Part shown: in pieces, positions 50,766 through 58,764 of the stretch
Numbering within the stretch: position 1 is the stretch's first letter
Layout: every line of letters starts with the position of its first letter
Assembly (NCBI GenBank): GCA_000402515.1
Contig: AQRL01000035.1
Span: 1-64,000, forward strand
Direction: 5' to 3'
Length of the DNA: 64,000 nt
Source: Nanoarchaeota archaeon SCGC AAA011-G17
GTDB taxonomy: Archaea; Nanobdellota; Nanobdellia; SCGC-AAA011-G17
Position numbers and translations under genes: made by a program
The notes under the pieces: generated by a model
The model's input: the letters and a program-made list of their open reading frames with translations, nothing else
The model's database searches: none
Told to the model about the DNA's origin: nothing

Positions 50766-51104
50766 ATGACTGAAAGAGGAAATAGAAAATATATCAAAAA
50801 TAAAGTTTATGAAGATGGGAGATTACCTTCTATCTTGAATGATATAGAATTAGGAGACCTTGTTGAAATTGTTAGTGATGATGATAACAAAGAAGTTCAA
50901 TTCCCCCCACTTAAAATGAGTGGATATGTCATAACCTTAGGTTCTATGCAAAGAGAAGAAAATGGTCCGCATTACTTGTGTATTGCACTGAGTGTATTTC
51001 ACCCTTCAATGATAGAAGAGATAGGCAGGACACAAAAAGAATGGATGCCAAAGAATCCCCCTATTCCTGCAAAAGATATAGACAAGTATAGAGTTTTATC
51101 TTAA
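50766..51104 (+). CDS. Unknown small soluble protein
   Basis: A 112-residue protein (MTERGNRKYIKNKVYEDGRL). The middle reads ELGDLVEIVSDDDNKEVQF, beta-rich and possibly an SH3- or PRC-like barrel: DLVEIVSDDD followed by GYVITLGSMQ. No catalytic motif. A GGTGATGGGA site upstream (about 50751-50760) supports ATG 50766. Function unknown. Confidence 0.6.
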   Translation: MTERGNRKYIKNKVYEDGRLPSILNDIELGDLVEIVSDDDNKEVQFPPLKMSGYVITLGSMQREENGPHYLCIALSVFHPSMIEEIGRTQKEWMPKNPPIPAKDIDKYRVLS

Positions 51105-51152
51105 TTTTTTCTTTCTTTTTTCTCTGTCTAAAACTTTTAAGCAATGTTTAAA

Positions 51153-51680
51153 TTATTTATTTATTTTTTTATAGCCAACATAGATTAGAAGTATTAATGC
51201 AACCCCTGAAATTATGAATCTCAAGTAATCATCCATTGCTGACCAATATCTTATTACACCAACTAATATTGATAGTATCCCCCCAAATAAGAAGCCGTTA
51301 GCAACTGCATCTACTGATATTACTGTAAGGCCTAAAATCAATGTTATAATGCCCAGGATAGTCAAAATTACAAAAACATTCCGGTCATATACCTCTTTTA
51401 CTGCAGTGTATTCCTTATTGCATTTGTAGGTTACATCACAATAACCCATTATTACTGCACCGGTTGCTGTTGCTGTTTTTGGAACTTCTGGCCCTGAATA
51501 ATGCCATAAACCACCTGCATCTGTGCATTCTTTTTCTGTTTGAATATTTTTAGAATAAAGTGTTTCCGGACAGAATTGAGTATATTCTGGTGATTTGTAG
51601 AAGGTAAAAATCCCATAATTAAAAAAAACATTTAATAAAATTACAATCCCTATTGCCAAAGCTATTTGTTTGAATTTCAT
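51153..51680 (-). CDS. Membrane protein with Cys-rich extracellular loop
   Basis: A 175-residue membrane protein: helix 1 IALAIGIVILLNVFFNYGIF, an extracellular loop of ~75 residues with four cysteines (FCPETLY, CTDAGGLW, YCDVTYKCN) and the ATATGAVIMG stretch, then three helices (VILTILGIITLILGLTVI and others). Not recognised. It follows the coiled-coil/winged-helix gene by 9 bp on the same strand, so they may share a transcript. Confidence 0.65.
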   Translation of the reverse strand: MKFKQIALAIGIVILLNVFFNYGIFTFYKSPEYTQFCPETLYSKNIQTEKECTDAGGLWHYSGPEVPKTATATGAVIMGYCDVTYKCNKEYTAVKEVYDRNVFVILTILGIITLILGLTVISVDAVANGFLFGGILSILVGVIRYWSAMDDYLRFIISGVALILLIYVGYKKINK

Positions 51681-51689
51681 TTTTTCCTC

Positions 51690-52277
51690 TTATTTTATTG
51701 ATAATAATCTTTTTTCTTTTTCTGTTAATCTTTTGGCTAACTTATGACCCTTATCTGTTAAATTTAAAATAATTTCCCTTCCTTTTCTACTCTTTTTTAA
51801 TAGCCCCCATGTCGATAAAATATCTGTATAGTTTGAAACTAAAGATTTAATGTTTATATATTTTGTCCTTGGATAGAGTGTTTCTGCTAGCGCCCTCATT
51901 GGGATCCATTCCCCACTTGATTCATTAAGAAGATTTACCATTCTCATCAAAAAAACCCCCTGTTGGTCAGTTATTAGGGTTTCAATATCTATTTCTTCAT
52001 TTTTTAAAATCTCTTTTCTGGGTTCTTTGTAAGCTTCTTCTCTTTCATCTTCTTTTACTAAATAGCTTTCAAGCTTAGCTAATTTCATTTCTATATCTAA
52101 TAATCTTCTATCAAAATTTTTAGAATTGTTTGTGTGGTGAGTATGGACCATATTTATCCGTTCATTTAATTTGCCCATATCACTTTTTATATTAATAAAG
52201 GAGTTCTGGACGGAATTATGAATATGATCTATTTTTTTATGTACGTCCTCTTTTTTTTTGAATAACCACCAAACCAT
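51690..52277 (-). CDS. Coiled-coil plus winged-helix protein
   Basis: A 195-residue protein. The N-terminal ~100 residues form a coiled coil (VHKKIDHIHNSVQNSFINIK; DIEMKLAKLESYLVKEDERE); the C-terminal part is a winged helix (EWIPMRALAETLYPRTKYIN, LKKSRKGREIILNLTDKG). Likely an oligomeric DNA-binding regulator. A TATTTAAAC box about 25-30 bp upstream (52302-52310) predicts a leaderless start at 52277. Its promoter lies at the edge of the repeat-dense region 52327-52815, and its plan resembles that of the gene 52877-53491 on the other side. Confidence 0.7.
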   Translation of the reverse strand: MVWWLFKKKEDVHKKIDHIHNSVQNSFINIKSDMGKLNERINMVHTHHTNNSKNFDRRLLDIEMKLAKLESYLVKEDEREEAYKEPRKEILKNEEIDIETLITDQQGVFLMRMVNLLNESSGEWIPMRALAETLYPRTKYINIKSLVSNYTDILSTWGLLKKSRKGREIILNLTDKGHKLAKRLTEKEKRLLSIK

Positions 52278-52326
52278 TATATATATTAAAAAGTTTTTGT
52301 TTAAATAGTTTTGGGTGTTCTCTTAT

Positions 52327-52394
52327 GAACTATATGAACGGTTCAGCAACGGTTCAGTGAATCCTGTGAACGTTCAGTGAACGTTCAGTGAACA
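52327..52394. repeat. GTTCAG/TGAAC repeat cluster
   Basis: Four copies of GTTCAG (at 52341, 52352, 52372 and 52383) are spaced 11, 20 and 11 bases apart, joined as TGAAC..GTTCAG units. The two copies of TGAACGTTCA are perfect 10-bp palindromes. About one-turn (11-bp) spacing is what iteron or multi-operator arrays show. There is no open reading frame here. Confidence 0.75.
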
Positions 52395-52414
52395 GTAATT
52401 ATAATAAATTACAT

Positions 52415-52511
52415 GTAAGTACTTACGTAAGTTACGTAAGATGTGTAAGTTACGGTTTATTTTTATATTTCACCGACGGTTTAAGTTGAAGTGTAAGTTA
52501 CGTAAGTTACA
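52415..52511. repeat. GTAAGTTACG repeat cluster
   Basis: GTAAGTTACG or near copies occur at 52427, 52445, 52493 and 52502, with further GTAAGT at 52415 and 52524. Pairs overlap or sit 9 or 18 bp apart and include palindromes such as CTTACGTAAG. This second family follows the GTTCAG cluster directly, without coding potential. Confidence 0.75.
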
Positions 52512-52538
52512 GATCATGAAAGTGTAAGTGAACATTTG

Positions 52539-52574
52539 GTGACGTCATAGGAGTATTTTAGTGACGTCAGCGAC
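52539..52574. repeat. Paired TGACGTCA palindromes
   Basis: GTGACGTCA appears twice (about 52540-52548 and 52561-52569), 21 bp (two turns) apart, with the second followed by GCGACG. CAGCGACG recurs near 52568 and 52638. They add to the dense group of short sites in this intergenic stretch. Confidence 0.65.
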
Positions 52575-52771
52575 GCTTTATTTTTAGTGAATATGAAGGA
52601 GAAAAACGATAATTTATAGGCATCTGTGATGGTTAATCAGCGACGAGGAATAGATTAGTTCGCACAATAGGGGTGTTTTGAGGAGATATATTAGGTTAAT
52701 GTGACTATATAGAGGAGAGAAAGAGTGAATAAATACGCAAAAAACAAGGGAATTAAGAGGGTTCTATTCAT

Positions 52772-52815
52772 GAATAGGATGTGCACAGACCAAATTAGAT
52801 GTGTTTAGGATGTGC
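52772..52815. repeat. 44-bp direct repeat, left copy
   Basis: 41 of 44 bases match 53500-53543. Each copy has two TAGGATGTGC boxes about 29-30 bp apart. This copy lies 61 bp beyond the end of the gene 52877-53491, that is, downstream of it. Confidence 0.85.
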
Positions 52816-52876
52816 ATAAGTGAATAAGTGCATAGAATACAGGTTAAAATTACGTATAAAAATAGAGAAATGATAG

Positions 52877-53491
52877 CTAAAATAGTCTTTTCTGTCCTGG
52901 ATCGGACCCATAGTAAGCGGTGATTATTCTTTCCTTGTAGTTGAGGTTCCTAAAATCATCGAGTATCGAGAGAAAAACAGTCTTATTGTTGTGTTTTTTC
53001 TTAATTATGGGAGCACCCTTTTGTATCAGAGAGCTTATGTAGGTTCTGATGCATCCTTCGGATAATCCCATCTTTTTTGAGACATCGATATAGGTTACAT
53101 TGCTTTTCTGATCCTCCTCTAGCTGGTAGATTGTCAAAAAAGCCAGTAATTCCTGTTTTGTAAGGGTTTTAAGCAGGCTTTCAATGTTCTCAACTACTGT
53201 CTTTAATCCTGATTTGTCATGTGAATAACTGTTGAATGAATGAATGAATGAATGAATAGACCCTATTTTTTCCTCTGGAACTATTGTGTTTTCTTCACTA
53301 TTTGGCTTTGATTTTGTTATTTCCCCCCTTAAATCCTCTATTTTCTTTAGGAGGGTGTCTATTTGTTTGTTTTGCAGAGAAATAAGGTGTCTATTGTCTT
53401 CTATTTCTTTTTCAAGCTTGTCTGCGTGCTTTTTAGCCTCAATAAAGGAGTTTTTTACATTTTCTTTGAAAAAGGGGTCAATTTCTACCAT
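52877..53491 (-). CDS. Coiled-coil/winged-helix DNA-binding protein, microsatellite-bearing
   Basis: A 204-residue protein. The N-terminal half is coiled coil (KKHADKLEKEIEDNRHLISL and following); the middle has an IHSFIHSFNS stretch encoded by (ATTC)6; the C-terminal half is a winged helix with recognition helix MGLSEGCIRTYISSLIQKG and wing IIKKKHNNKTVFLSIL. A transcription regulator or replication-type initiator are both possible; no Rep motif is visible. The gene lies between two 44-bp direct repeats, the right-hand one containing its promoter, and borders the repeat-dense region. Slippage in the (ATTC)6 tract would frameshift it. It has a few residues of similarity in plan, not sequence, to 51690-52277. 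Confidence 0.7.
   Translation of the reverse strand: MVEIDPFFKENVKNSFIEAKKHADKLEKEIEDNRHLISLQNKQIDTLLKKIEDLRGEITKSKPNSEENTIVPEEKIGSIHSFIHSFNSYSHDKSGLKTVVENIESLLKTLTKQELLAFLTIYQLEEDQKSNVTYIDVSKKMGLSEGCIRTYISSLIQKGAPIIKKKHNNKTVFLSILDDFRNLNYKERIITAYYGSDPGQKRLF
53234..53257. repeat. (GAAT)6 microsatellite inside the gene
   Basis: Six perfect GAAT copies on the plus strand (ATTC on the coding strand) encode IHSFIHSF of the coiled-coil/winged-helix protein. A four-base unit changes frame when one unit is gained or lost. Confidence 0.9.
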
Positions 53492-53499
53492 TTTTATCT

Positions 53500-53543
53500 G
53501 AATAGGATGTGCACAGACAAATTTATATGTGTTTAGGATGTGC
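53500..53543. repeat. 44-bp direct repeat, right copy (promoter)
   Basis: 41/44 identical to 52772-52815. On the minus strand it holds CATATAAAT (TATA, about 53522-53530) flanked by two GCACATCCTA boxes, one upstream and one overlapping the predicted start of transcription for the gene beginning at 53491. This arrangement fits autoregulation. Confidence 0.8.
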
Positions 53544-53680
53544 TTAATATATGTTTAAGTGAATAATTGAATGAATAAATTGAATTCTTCAGAATTTGGG
53601 CATTAGAAGGCTATAAAACCATAAATTTTATAAATAAGCTAACTTTGTTTTTAAAATATAAACTAGTCGAGGTGAATAAT

Positions 53681-53848
53681 ATGACAGAATTATTGGTTGT
53701 AAGAAGCAAAATAAAAGAGTGCACAGATTTAAATGTTGCTGGAAACTTTGCAGATGCCTTAAGTGAAAAAGTAAGAGTTATGATTATGGATGCTGAGAAG
53801 AGAGCAAGAGGAAACGGAAGAAAAACATTAAAACCAGAAGATTTGTAA
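53681..53848 (+). CDS. Small histone-fold protein (DUF1931-like)
   Basis: A 55-residue protein matching the single-histone-fold DUF1931 family: LVVRSKIKECTDLNVAGNFA, EKVRVMIMDAEKRARGNGRK and the end TLKPEDL. GAGGTGA five to eight bases before ATG 53681 sets the start (an upstream frame extension to 53645 has no site). It would compact or organise DNA; no classical HMf-type histone is present in this window. TATA-like TTTAAAATATAA lies about 25-35 bp upstream. Confidence 0.75.
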   Translation: MTELLVVRSKIKECTDLNVAGNFADALSEKVRVMIMDAEKRARGNGRKTLKPEDL

Positions 53849-53867
53849 ATTTTTTCTATTTCTTTTT

Positions 53868-54305
53868 TTATCCAATATACCCTTTAGCCTTATCTACATG
53901 GGGATTTAGTGTTGGCATTGGCAAGTGAGGAGGCAAATTAACATCCTGAGAAAGATTCAATGCCTTAATATTACATTTTATCAAGGCTGTATTGAGCAAT
54001 TGCGCCTTTAATGTTAATTCTATTTTTTTATCCTTTTTCCATCCATTTGCTATCTCCTTTATTTTAGCAGGAGTATCCAGATATAATAAGTGACCTTGTA
54101 ATATTGTTGAACCGACGTCGGGATCATAGAACACACTATATTCAAAGGAAAGTTTTAGAACGTCTTGTTTTTTATCCTGACTTAAAGAAATTTCGTCTAT
54201 AGATATATCCTTAACTTCGATATTATTTCTAACTTTAATTCCCTTTTCTATTTTTCCTGTTCTCTCAACAGAAAACTTATCAAAATTAAAACCTACAACT
54301 GGCAT
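53868..54305 (-). CDS. Unknown protein, SecB-like beta fold possible
   Basis: A 145-residue soluble protein that I do not recognise. Beta-rich with LKLSFEYSVFYDPDVGSTIL, LQGHLLYLDTPAKI, and a C-terminal LPPHLPMPTLNP. The strand pattern and the ...PPHLPMP end remind me of SecB-like chaperone folds, but this is a weak impression. Convergent with the histone-fold gene; 44 bp before argS on the same strand as argS. Confidence 0.6.
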   Translation of the reverse strand: MPVVGFNFDKFSVERTGKIEKGIKVRNNIEVKDISIDEISLSQDKKQDVLKLSFEYSVFYDPDVGSTILQGHLLYLDTPAKIKEIANGWKKDKKIELTLKAQLLNTALIKCNIKALNLSQDVNLPPHLPMPTLNPHVDKAKGYIG

Positions 54306-54349
54306 GAATATTAGGTCTTGGGATAGTTTTTAAAGATTTTGGTTCTGAA

Positions 54350-56002
54350 TCACATCTCTTCTGGAGCCGTTATTGCCAAGAGATTTAACCCATTGCTTAG
54401 AACTTGTTTGGTTGCCTGCAGCAAGGATAAACGCGCCTGTTTTATCTTTTCCGGGGCTTGTAATACCTTGTGTTTATGATAGAATTCATTGGATAAATGG
54501 GATAGTTCGAGGAGATAATTTGCTATTAAATATGGTTTGTATTCTTCTGCTGCTTTCTTTATTACAGAAGGGAATAAGGACAGCTTTGTGATTAAATTAA
54601 ACTCTTCTGACTGTTCTAATGCCTTGTAGTTTACATTCTTTGGTTTTTCTTTTCTTAAGATTGAAGAGATTCTTGCATAGGTATACTGAATATATGGGCC
54701 TGTATCTCCCTCAAATTCCAAAGCTTTGTCTGGTGAAAAAATAATAACTTTTTCTGGTCCTTGTTTTAGAATATCAAACTTAATTGCCGAGGAGAAGATT
54801 GCCTGAACTGCTTTTTGTTTCTTCTCTGAAGACCAGGATTTATGGCGCTTTTTTACCTCTGATTCTAGTTTTGATAATAACTCTTTTTTAATCTCTGAAT
54901 AGGTTATTATCTTCCCCTTTCTAGAGGCCATTCTCCCTTCTGGCAGCATTACTAATTCATAAGACAAATGATAGCATTTTTTTGCCTGTTTAAACCCGTA
55001 TAATTCCAAAATCTTGAATAGCTGCTGGAAATGTAATTTTTGTTCTGAACCTGTAATATAAATTAATTTATCCAGTTTATAGCTGTTTAAACGATCTATT
55101 GCCATTGCAATATCTTTTGTTATGTATAAAGAGGTAGAATCACTCTTAAGGACCAGGGCCTTGTAAAGGTTATATCCCTCTAAATTAATTATAATTGCCC
55201 CTTCACTATGCTCTGCTATCTTTTTCTTTAGCAATTCTGAAACAATTAATTTACCTTTGTTAATATAATCTGAATCAAAATAAGTTTTATCAAATTTCAC
55301 GTCGAGATCTTTATAGATTTTATTAAAATAATCTAAGCTGTCTTTTACCCCCTGTTTCCATATCTTCAGATATTTTGGATCTTTTTCTTCTATCTTTTTA
55401 TGAATCTCCTGCTCTATGCCTGAATCCCCTAATTTTTCTGATGCTAAGGAATAAACATAACCAAGCCATTCTCCTCTATCTTTTGTTGGTTTTTCTTTTA
55501 GATGCTCTAGACCCCAGATACATTTGGATACATGGGTTCCTGTATCATTCAGATAGTTTACTGGAATCACCTTATATCCCTGAAATTTAAGAATTCTAAC
55601 TAAACTTTCTCCCAAAACAGTATTTCTTAAGTGACCTATGTGAAAGGCCTTGAAGGGATTAGGGCCTGAGAATTCAACCATTATTTTTTCTTTATTTAGT
55701 GATGAGCCATATTTGTCTTTTTTCTTTAGAATTTCCTGGATTGTTTGCTTTGTCAGCTCTGCCTTATTTATGTAAAAATTCAGATAAGGTCCTTGCGCCT
55801 GAATTGATTGTATAAACCCCTGCGGTTTTATTTTTAGCTCTAGATAATTTGCTATCTCATGTGGCGGCTTTTTGAATAGTTTTGATAGCTGAAAGCAAGG
55901 CAAGGCATAGTCTCCAAGTTCTGGATTTGGAGGAATTTCTAGTTTCAGGTCCTGCTTTGTCTCTTTTTTTAGAAGTTTTAGGATTTCTTTTTCAAAGTCC
56001 AT
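54350..56002 (-). CDS. argS: Arginyl-tRNA synthetase
   Basis: A roughly 550-residue class I synthetase. Seen: N-terminal add-1 domain (LEIPPNPELGDYALPCF), the HIGH motif FKAFHIGHLRN, a synthetase core with YLNDTGTHVSKCI, and MASRKGKIITYSE in place of KMSKS, followed by the DALR anticodon domain (GDTGPYIQYTYARI). Start ATG 56002 begins MDFEKEILKLL, matching family N-termini; the frame extends to 56047 but without a family-like sequence. Divergent from 56108-56368. Confidence 0.95.
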   Translation of the reverse strand: MDFEKEILKLLKKETKQDLKLEIPPNPELGDYALPCFQLSKLFKKPPHEIANYLELKIKPQGFIQSIQAQGPYLNFYINKAELTKQTIQEILKKKDKYGSSLNKEKIMVEFSGPNPFKAFHIGHLRNTVLGESLVRILKFQGYKVIPVNYLNDTGTHVSKCIWGLEHLKEKPTKDRGEWLGYVYSLASEKLGDSGIEQEIHKKIEEKDPKYLKIWKQGVKDSLDYFNKIYKDLDVKFDKTYFDSDYINKGKLIVSELLKKKIAEHSEGAIIINLEGYNLYKALVLKSDSTSLYITKDIAMAIDRLNSYKLDKLIYITGSEQKLHFQQLFKILELYGFKQAKKCYHLSYELVMLPEGRMASRKGKIITYSEIKKELLSKLESEVKKRHKSWSSEKKQKAVQAIFSSAIKFDILKQGPEKVIIFSPDKALEFEGDTGPYIQYTYARISSILRKEKPKNVNYKALEQSEEFNLITKLSLFPSVIKKAAEEYKPYLIANYLLELSHLSNEFYHKHKVLQAPEKIKQARLSLLQATKQVLSNGLNLLAITAPEEM

Positions 56003-56107
56003 TTGCAAAAAAAAGCTTAATTTGTATATAAATCTTGGGATTGTCAACCCATTATTTTAAACGGATGATAGGAATTCTTATATAGTATTTTGCATTTTAA
56101 GACCTTG

Positions 56108-56368
56108 ATGAGCCTAATCTCTGATAATAAAAAAGAGAAGATAAGAATGGATATATTAAGATTTCTTTATGATGAATATCCTAAAATGCTTTATACCTAT
56201 GAGGTTGCGGATGCACTTACAAGGAATGATGAGTTTATTTTGGGTTTATTAATAGAACTGAGAGATAAAAAAGCAGTACATTGGATTGAAGAGACTAAAG
56301 GAGGAAAGATTAAGAGGAAATGGGGAATGAATGAACTGATATTCAAAACCTATAAGGAATTACTTTAA
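56108..56368 (+). CDS. Small winged-helix-like protein
   Basis: An 86-residue protein: [40 protein letters not shown] and a wing with [19 protein letters not shown]. Looks like a winged HTH regulator. ATG 56108 is preferred over TTG 56090. Its end overlaps the LonB C-fragment gene by 9 bp (convergent). Function unknown. Confidence 0.65.
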   Translation: MSLISDNKKEKIRMDILRFLYDEYPKMLYTYEVADALTRNDEFILGLLIELRDKKAVHWIEETKGGKIKRKWGMNELIFKTYKELL

Positions 56369-57715
56369 TAACTTTTTAAGAACCAATTCGTGCCCTTTCC
56401 AGACCAGAGCTTCTTTTAGAACATCCTGGATTGTTGATGCGGGAATAATTTTTATCTTTTCCTGATTTTCTTTGGATAATTTAACATCTTGAATATTTGA
56501 TTGGGGGATTATAACCCTTGATATACCTGCTTCAATTGCTGCTTCTATTTTTGGAGTAACGCCCCCTACTGCCAATACCTCCCCCCTTATTGATAATGAA
56601 CCAGTCATTGCTGTGTCTTGTCTTATTGGAATTCCTTTGAATGCTGAAATGATTGCTGTTGCTACTGCTATTGAAGCTGAATCTCCTTCTACCCCCTCTG
56701 AGGCGGTTTGCAAAAACTGAATAAAAATATCATGTTTAACATCCTCGCCAAAATGTTTTAAAATAATTGCTGAAACATTCTTTACTGCTTCCTTTGCAAT
56801 TATCCCAAGCTTTCCTGTTGCTACAAATTCTGATTTTTTTCCGCCGGGGGTTACTTCTGATTCTATTGGCAAGACAATTCCGGAGAATGCAAAACCATCC
56901 CCTATAACTGCCAGACCATTAACTCTCCCTACTCTTTGTCCTTTTGTTATTATTATATCATATTTTTTCTTGTCTTCTATATACCTGTCTGCCATTTGCT
57001 GCTCTAGTGTTCTTGCGAGTTTTTTTGCTTCAATTATCTGTTTTCTATCTACTACATTTAATCCCTGTTCTTTTGCTAAATCCCCTGCTGCTCTTATTAA
57101 TCCGCCAAGCTCTCTTAATCTTAATGTTAATTTCTCGGATGTATTTGCCCTTCTTTTTGCCTCATTTATTATTTCCTGAACAGCTTCATGAGTAAATGGG
57201 GGTATTTTTTTGTCCTTTGCTATTTCCTGTGCTACAAACAAGGTCAATTTATTCCTGTTTTCCTGCGTATCATCTATCTCTGAATTCATATAAATTTCAT
57301 AACCATAACCCCTTATTCTTGATCTTAATGCAGGATGCATTCTTTTTATTGTCTCAACGTTTCCTGCTGCTACTAAAATAAAGTCTGTTGGAACTGGTTC
57401 TGACATTGTTGTTGAGCCAGATGAACGTTCGGATTGCCCCTTAATCGGATATTTTTTTTCCTGCATTGCTGTTAAAAGTTCTTGTTGTGATTCTGTTGTT
57501 AGTGTTGCAACCTCATCCATAAATAAAACTCCCCCACTTGACTTGTGAATCATCCCTGGTATTAGTCTCTCATAGGCAGGAGTACCCAGACCCCCTGAAT
57601 TCTTCACTAGAATTCCATTTACTATTAGATTGCCTGACTTTGTAGTTAAATTATACAAATAACCCCTGTAAGACACTTTTTCTATTTTCTTTATTTTTTC
57701 TGTTTTTAGTTCCAT
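56360..57715 (-). CDS. lonB: LonB C-terminal fragment with C-intein
   Basis: A 451-residue protein. Residues 1-39 are a C-intein: [20 protein letters not shown], ending KN before Ser+1. The rest is the second part of archaeal Lon[20 protein letters not shown], Walker [14 protein letters not shown], the sensor/arginine-finger region, and the protease domain with catalytic Ser in [13 protein letters not shown] and Lys in [14 protein letters not shown]. Walker A lies in the separate N-fragment, so the protein is inactive as LonB unless joined to it. The final Asn is preceded by Lys, where most inteins have His. It follows the N-fragment by 42 bp, in the same frame. Confidence 0.92.
   Translation of the reverse strand: MELKTEKIKKIEKVSYRGYLYNLTTKSGNLIVNGILVKNSGGLGTPAYERLIPGMIHKSSGGVLFMDEVATLTTESQQELLTAMQEKKYPIKGQSERSSGSTTMSEPVPTDFILVAAGNVETIKRMHPALRSRIRGYGYEIYMNSEIDDTQENRNKLTLFVAQEIAKDKKIPPFTHEAVQEIINEAKRRANTSEKLTLRLRELGGLIRAAGDLAKEQGLNVVDRKQIIEAKKLARTLEQQMADRYIEDKKKYDIIITKGQRVGRVNGLAVIGDGFAFSGIVLPIESEVTPGGKKSEFVATGKLGIIAKEAVKNVSAIILKHFGEDVKHDIFIQFLQTASEGVEGDSASIAVATAIISAFKGIPIRQDTAMTGSLSIRGEVLAVGGVTPKIEAAIEAGISRVIIPQSNIQDVKLSKENQEKIKIIPASTIQDVLKEALVWKGHELVLKKLLK
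57599..57715 (-). other. C-intein of split LonB intein (39 aa)
   Basis: From ATG 57715 to the Asn codon at 57599-57601. It contains the F-type block [20 protein letters not shown] and terminal Asn, followed by Ser+1 of the C-extein (57596-57598). Size is typical of C-inteins (35-40 residues). The penultimate residue is Lys rather than His. Confidence 0.85.
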
Positions 57716-57757
57716 TTTTCCAATGATTGTTGTGTTAGGATGAAATTTAATATATTA

Positions 57758-58735
57758 TTATTTTACAAAAACTTCTTCCCCTTTTTTTAGTTTTGAGGCT
57801 TCTGTATACTGCTTTTTTCCTTTGTTATTAACTGCTATTTTGTGCTCTGGTGTAACTAACAACGTTTTCCCTGACTCTGTTGTTATTTTATATAGATAGG
57901 GTTTGTCTGATTTGTATTTATTAACTGAAAGTACTTCTACAGGCTGGATTTTCCCATTCTTTTCTGCTAATATGTATAATTCATCTTTTTTAAGATATAC
58001 TGCTATGTATCCCTTTTTCTTAATTAATTCTTTTTCGTGCTTTTTTAGTATTTTATTTACTTCTGTTGAAATATTTACTTTTTTTCCATTTTTTATGAGT
58101 TTATTGTTACCACTAAATGATTGTAACGGGTCATGAAGTACATCACCAAGCAATGCCCCTATTCTCGCCCCTGTTGCATCTAAGAAGGGTGCCTTTGACT
58201 GCTTAGAGTTATCAATTAGTAATTTTGGTATTTGTATTTTTGAAAAATTTATTCTTTTTCCAATATTAATAAATAAAATAAATCCTGCTAAGAATATCAT
58301 TGAGCCTATCAGTGATGCTGCGGCCATTATATCTCCATATTGCTTTCTTACTATCCATGGGGTAATTAGAGAGATTATTAACAAAACAAAGAAAAGTATA
58401 TTCTGGTTTTTTGTTGAAGCAACTGCCTGAATTTTTAGTTTATCTACTATTTCCTTTCCTTTTCCCTTTGCAACTGTTTTTATTAATGGGGTGTTATCAT
58501 CAATGGGATTTGGATAAGACAAAATATCTTGTAATTTTTCTTCTGGCAATAATTCTGCAAGACCCTGAGCAAGCATACTCTTACCTGTTCCCGGATCTCC
58601 AATAAGAAGGATGTTTCTTCTTTGTTTGGCTGCTTTCTTGATTAAATTTACTGCTTCATTCTGACCTATAATCTGGTCTACTAATTTCTCCGGTATTTTA
58701 AGTTCCTTAGTTGTTTTAAATTTTAGATTGGTCAT
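57758..58735 (-). CDS. lonB: LonB N-terminal fragment with N-intein
   Basis: A 325-residue protein. Residues 1-205 are the first part of membrane-anchored archaeal LonB: Walker A LLIGDPGTGKSMLAQ (about residues 43-57), two membrane helices (LFFVLLIISLITPWIV; AASLIGSMIFLAGFILFI) and GALLGDVLHDPLQ. Residues 206-325 are the N-intein. The chain then stops at two in-frame TAA codons. The usual junction [13 protein letters not shown] of LonB corresponds to HDPLQ here and SGGLGTPA in the C-fragment. Trans-splicing would give a protein of about 617 residues, a normal LonB size. Confidence 0.92.
   Translation of the reverse strand: MTNLKFKTTKELKIPEKLVDQIIGQNEAVNLIKKAAKQRRNILLIGDPGTGKSMLAQGLAELLPEEKLQDILSYPNPIDDNTPLIKTVAKGKGKEIVDKLKIQAVASTKNQNILFFVLLIISLITPWIVRKQYGDIMAAASLIGSMIFLAGFILFINIGKRINFSKIQIPKLLIDNSKQSKAPFLDATGARIGALLGDVLHDPLQSFSGNNKLIKNGKKVNISTEVNKILKKHEKELIKKKGYIAVYLKKDELYILAEKNGKIQPVEVLSVNKYKSDKPYLYKITTESGKTLLVTPEHKIAVNNKGKKQYTEASKLKKGEEVFVK
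57761..58120 (-). other. N-intein of split LonB intein (120 aa)
   Basis: Starts with Ser1 at 58118-58120 directly after the Gln of HDPLQ and runs to the TAA at 57758-57760. Seen: an A-like start SFSGNNKLIKNGK, a B block TLLVTPEHKIAV (TxxH), and a conserved KKGEEVFVK end. There is no LAGLIDADG endonuclease domain, so this is a mini-intein split after block B. Confidence 0.85.
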
Positions 58736-58764
58736 AATAAGAAAATAGTAAGATAAAAAAGCTT

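Noticed and set aside
52327-52574. CRISPR array
   Set aside because: Repeats are only 6-10 bp, of several kinds, partly overlapping, and have no regular unique spacers; no cas genes are nearby.
57716-57757. Sequencing frameshift as cause of the LonB split
   Set aside because: The N- and C-fragments are in the same frame; two consecutive TAA codons separate them, so a single indel cannot explain the split.
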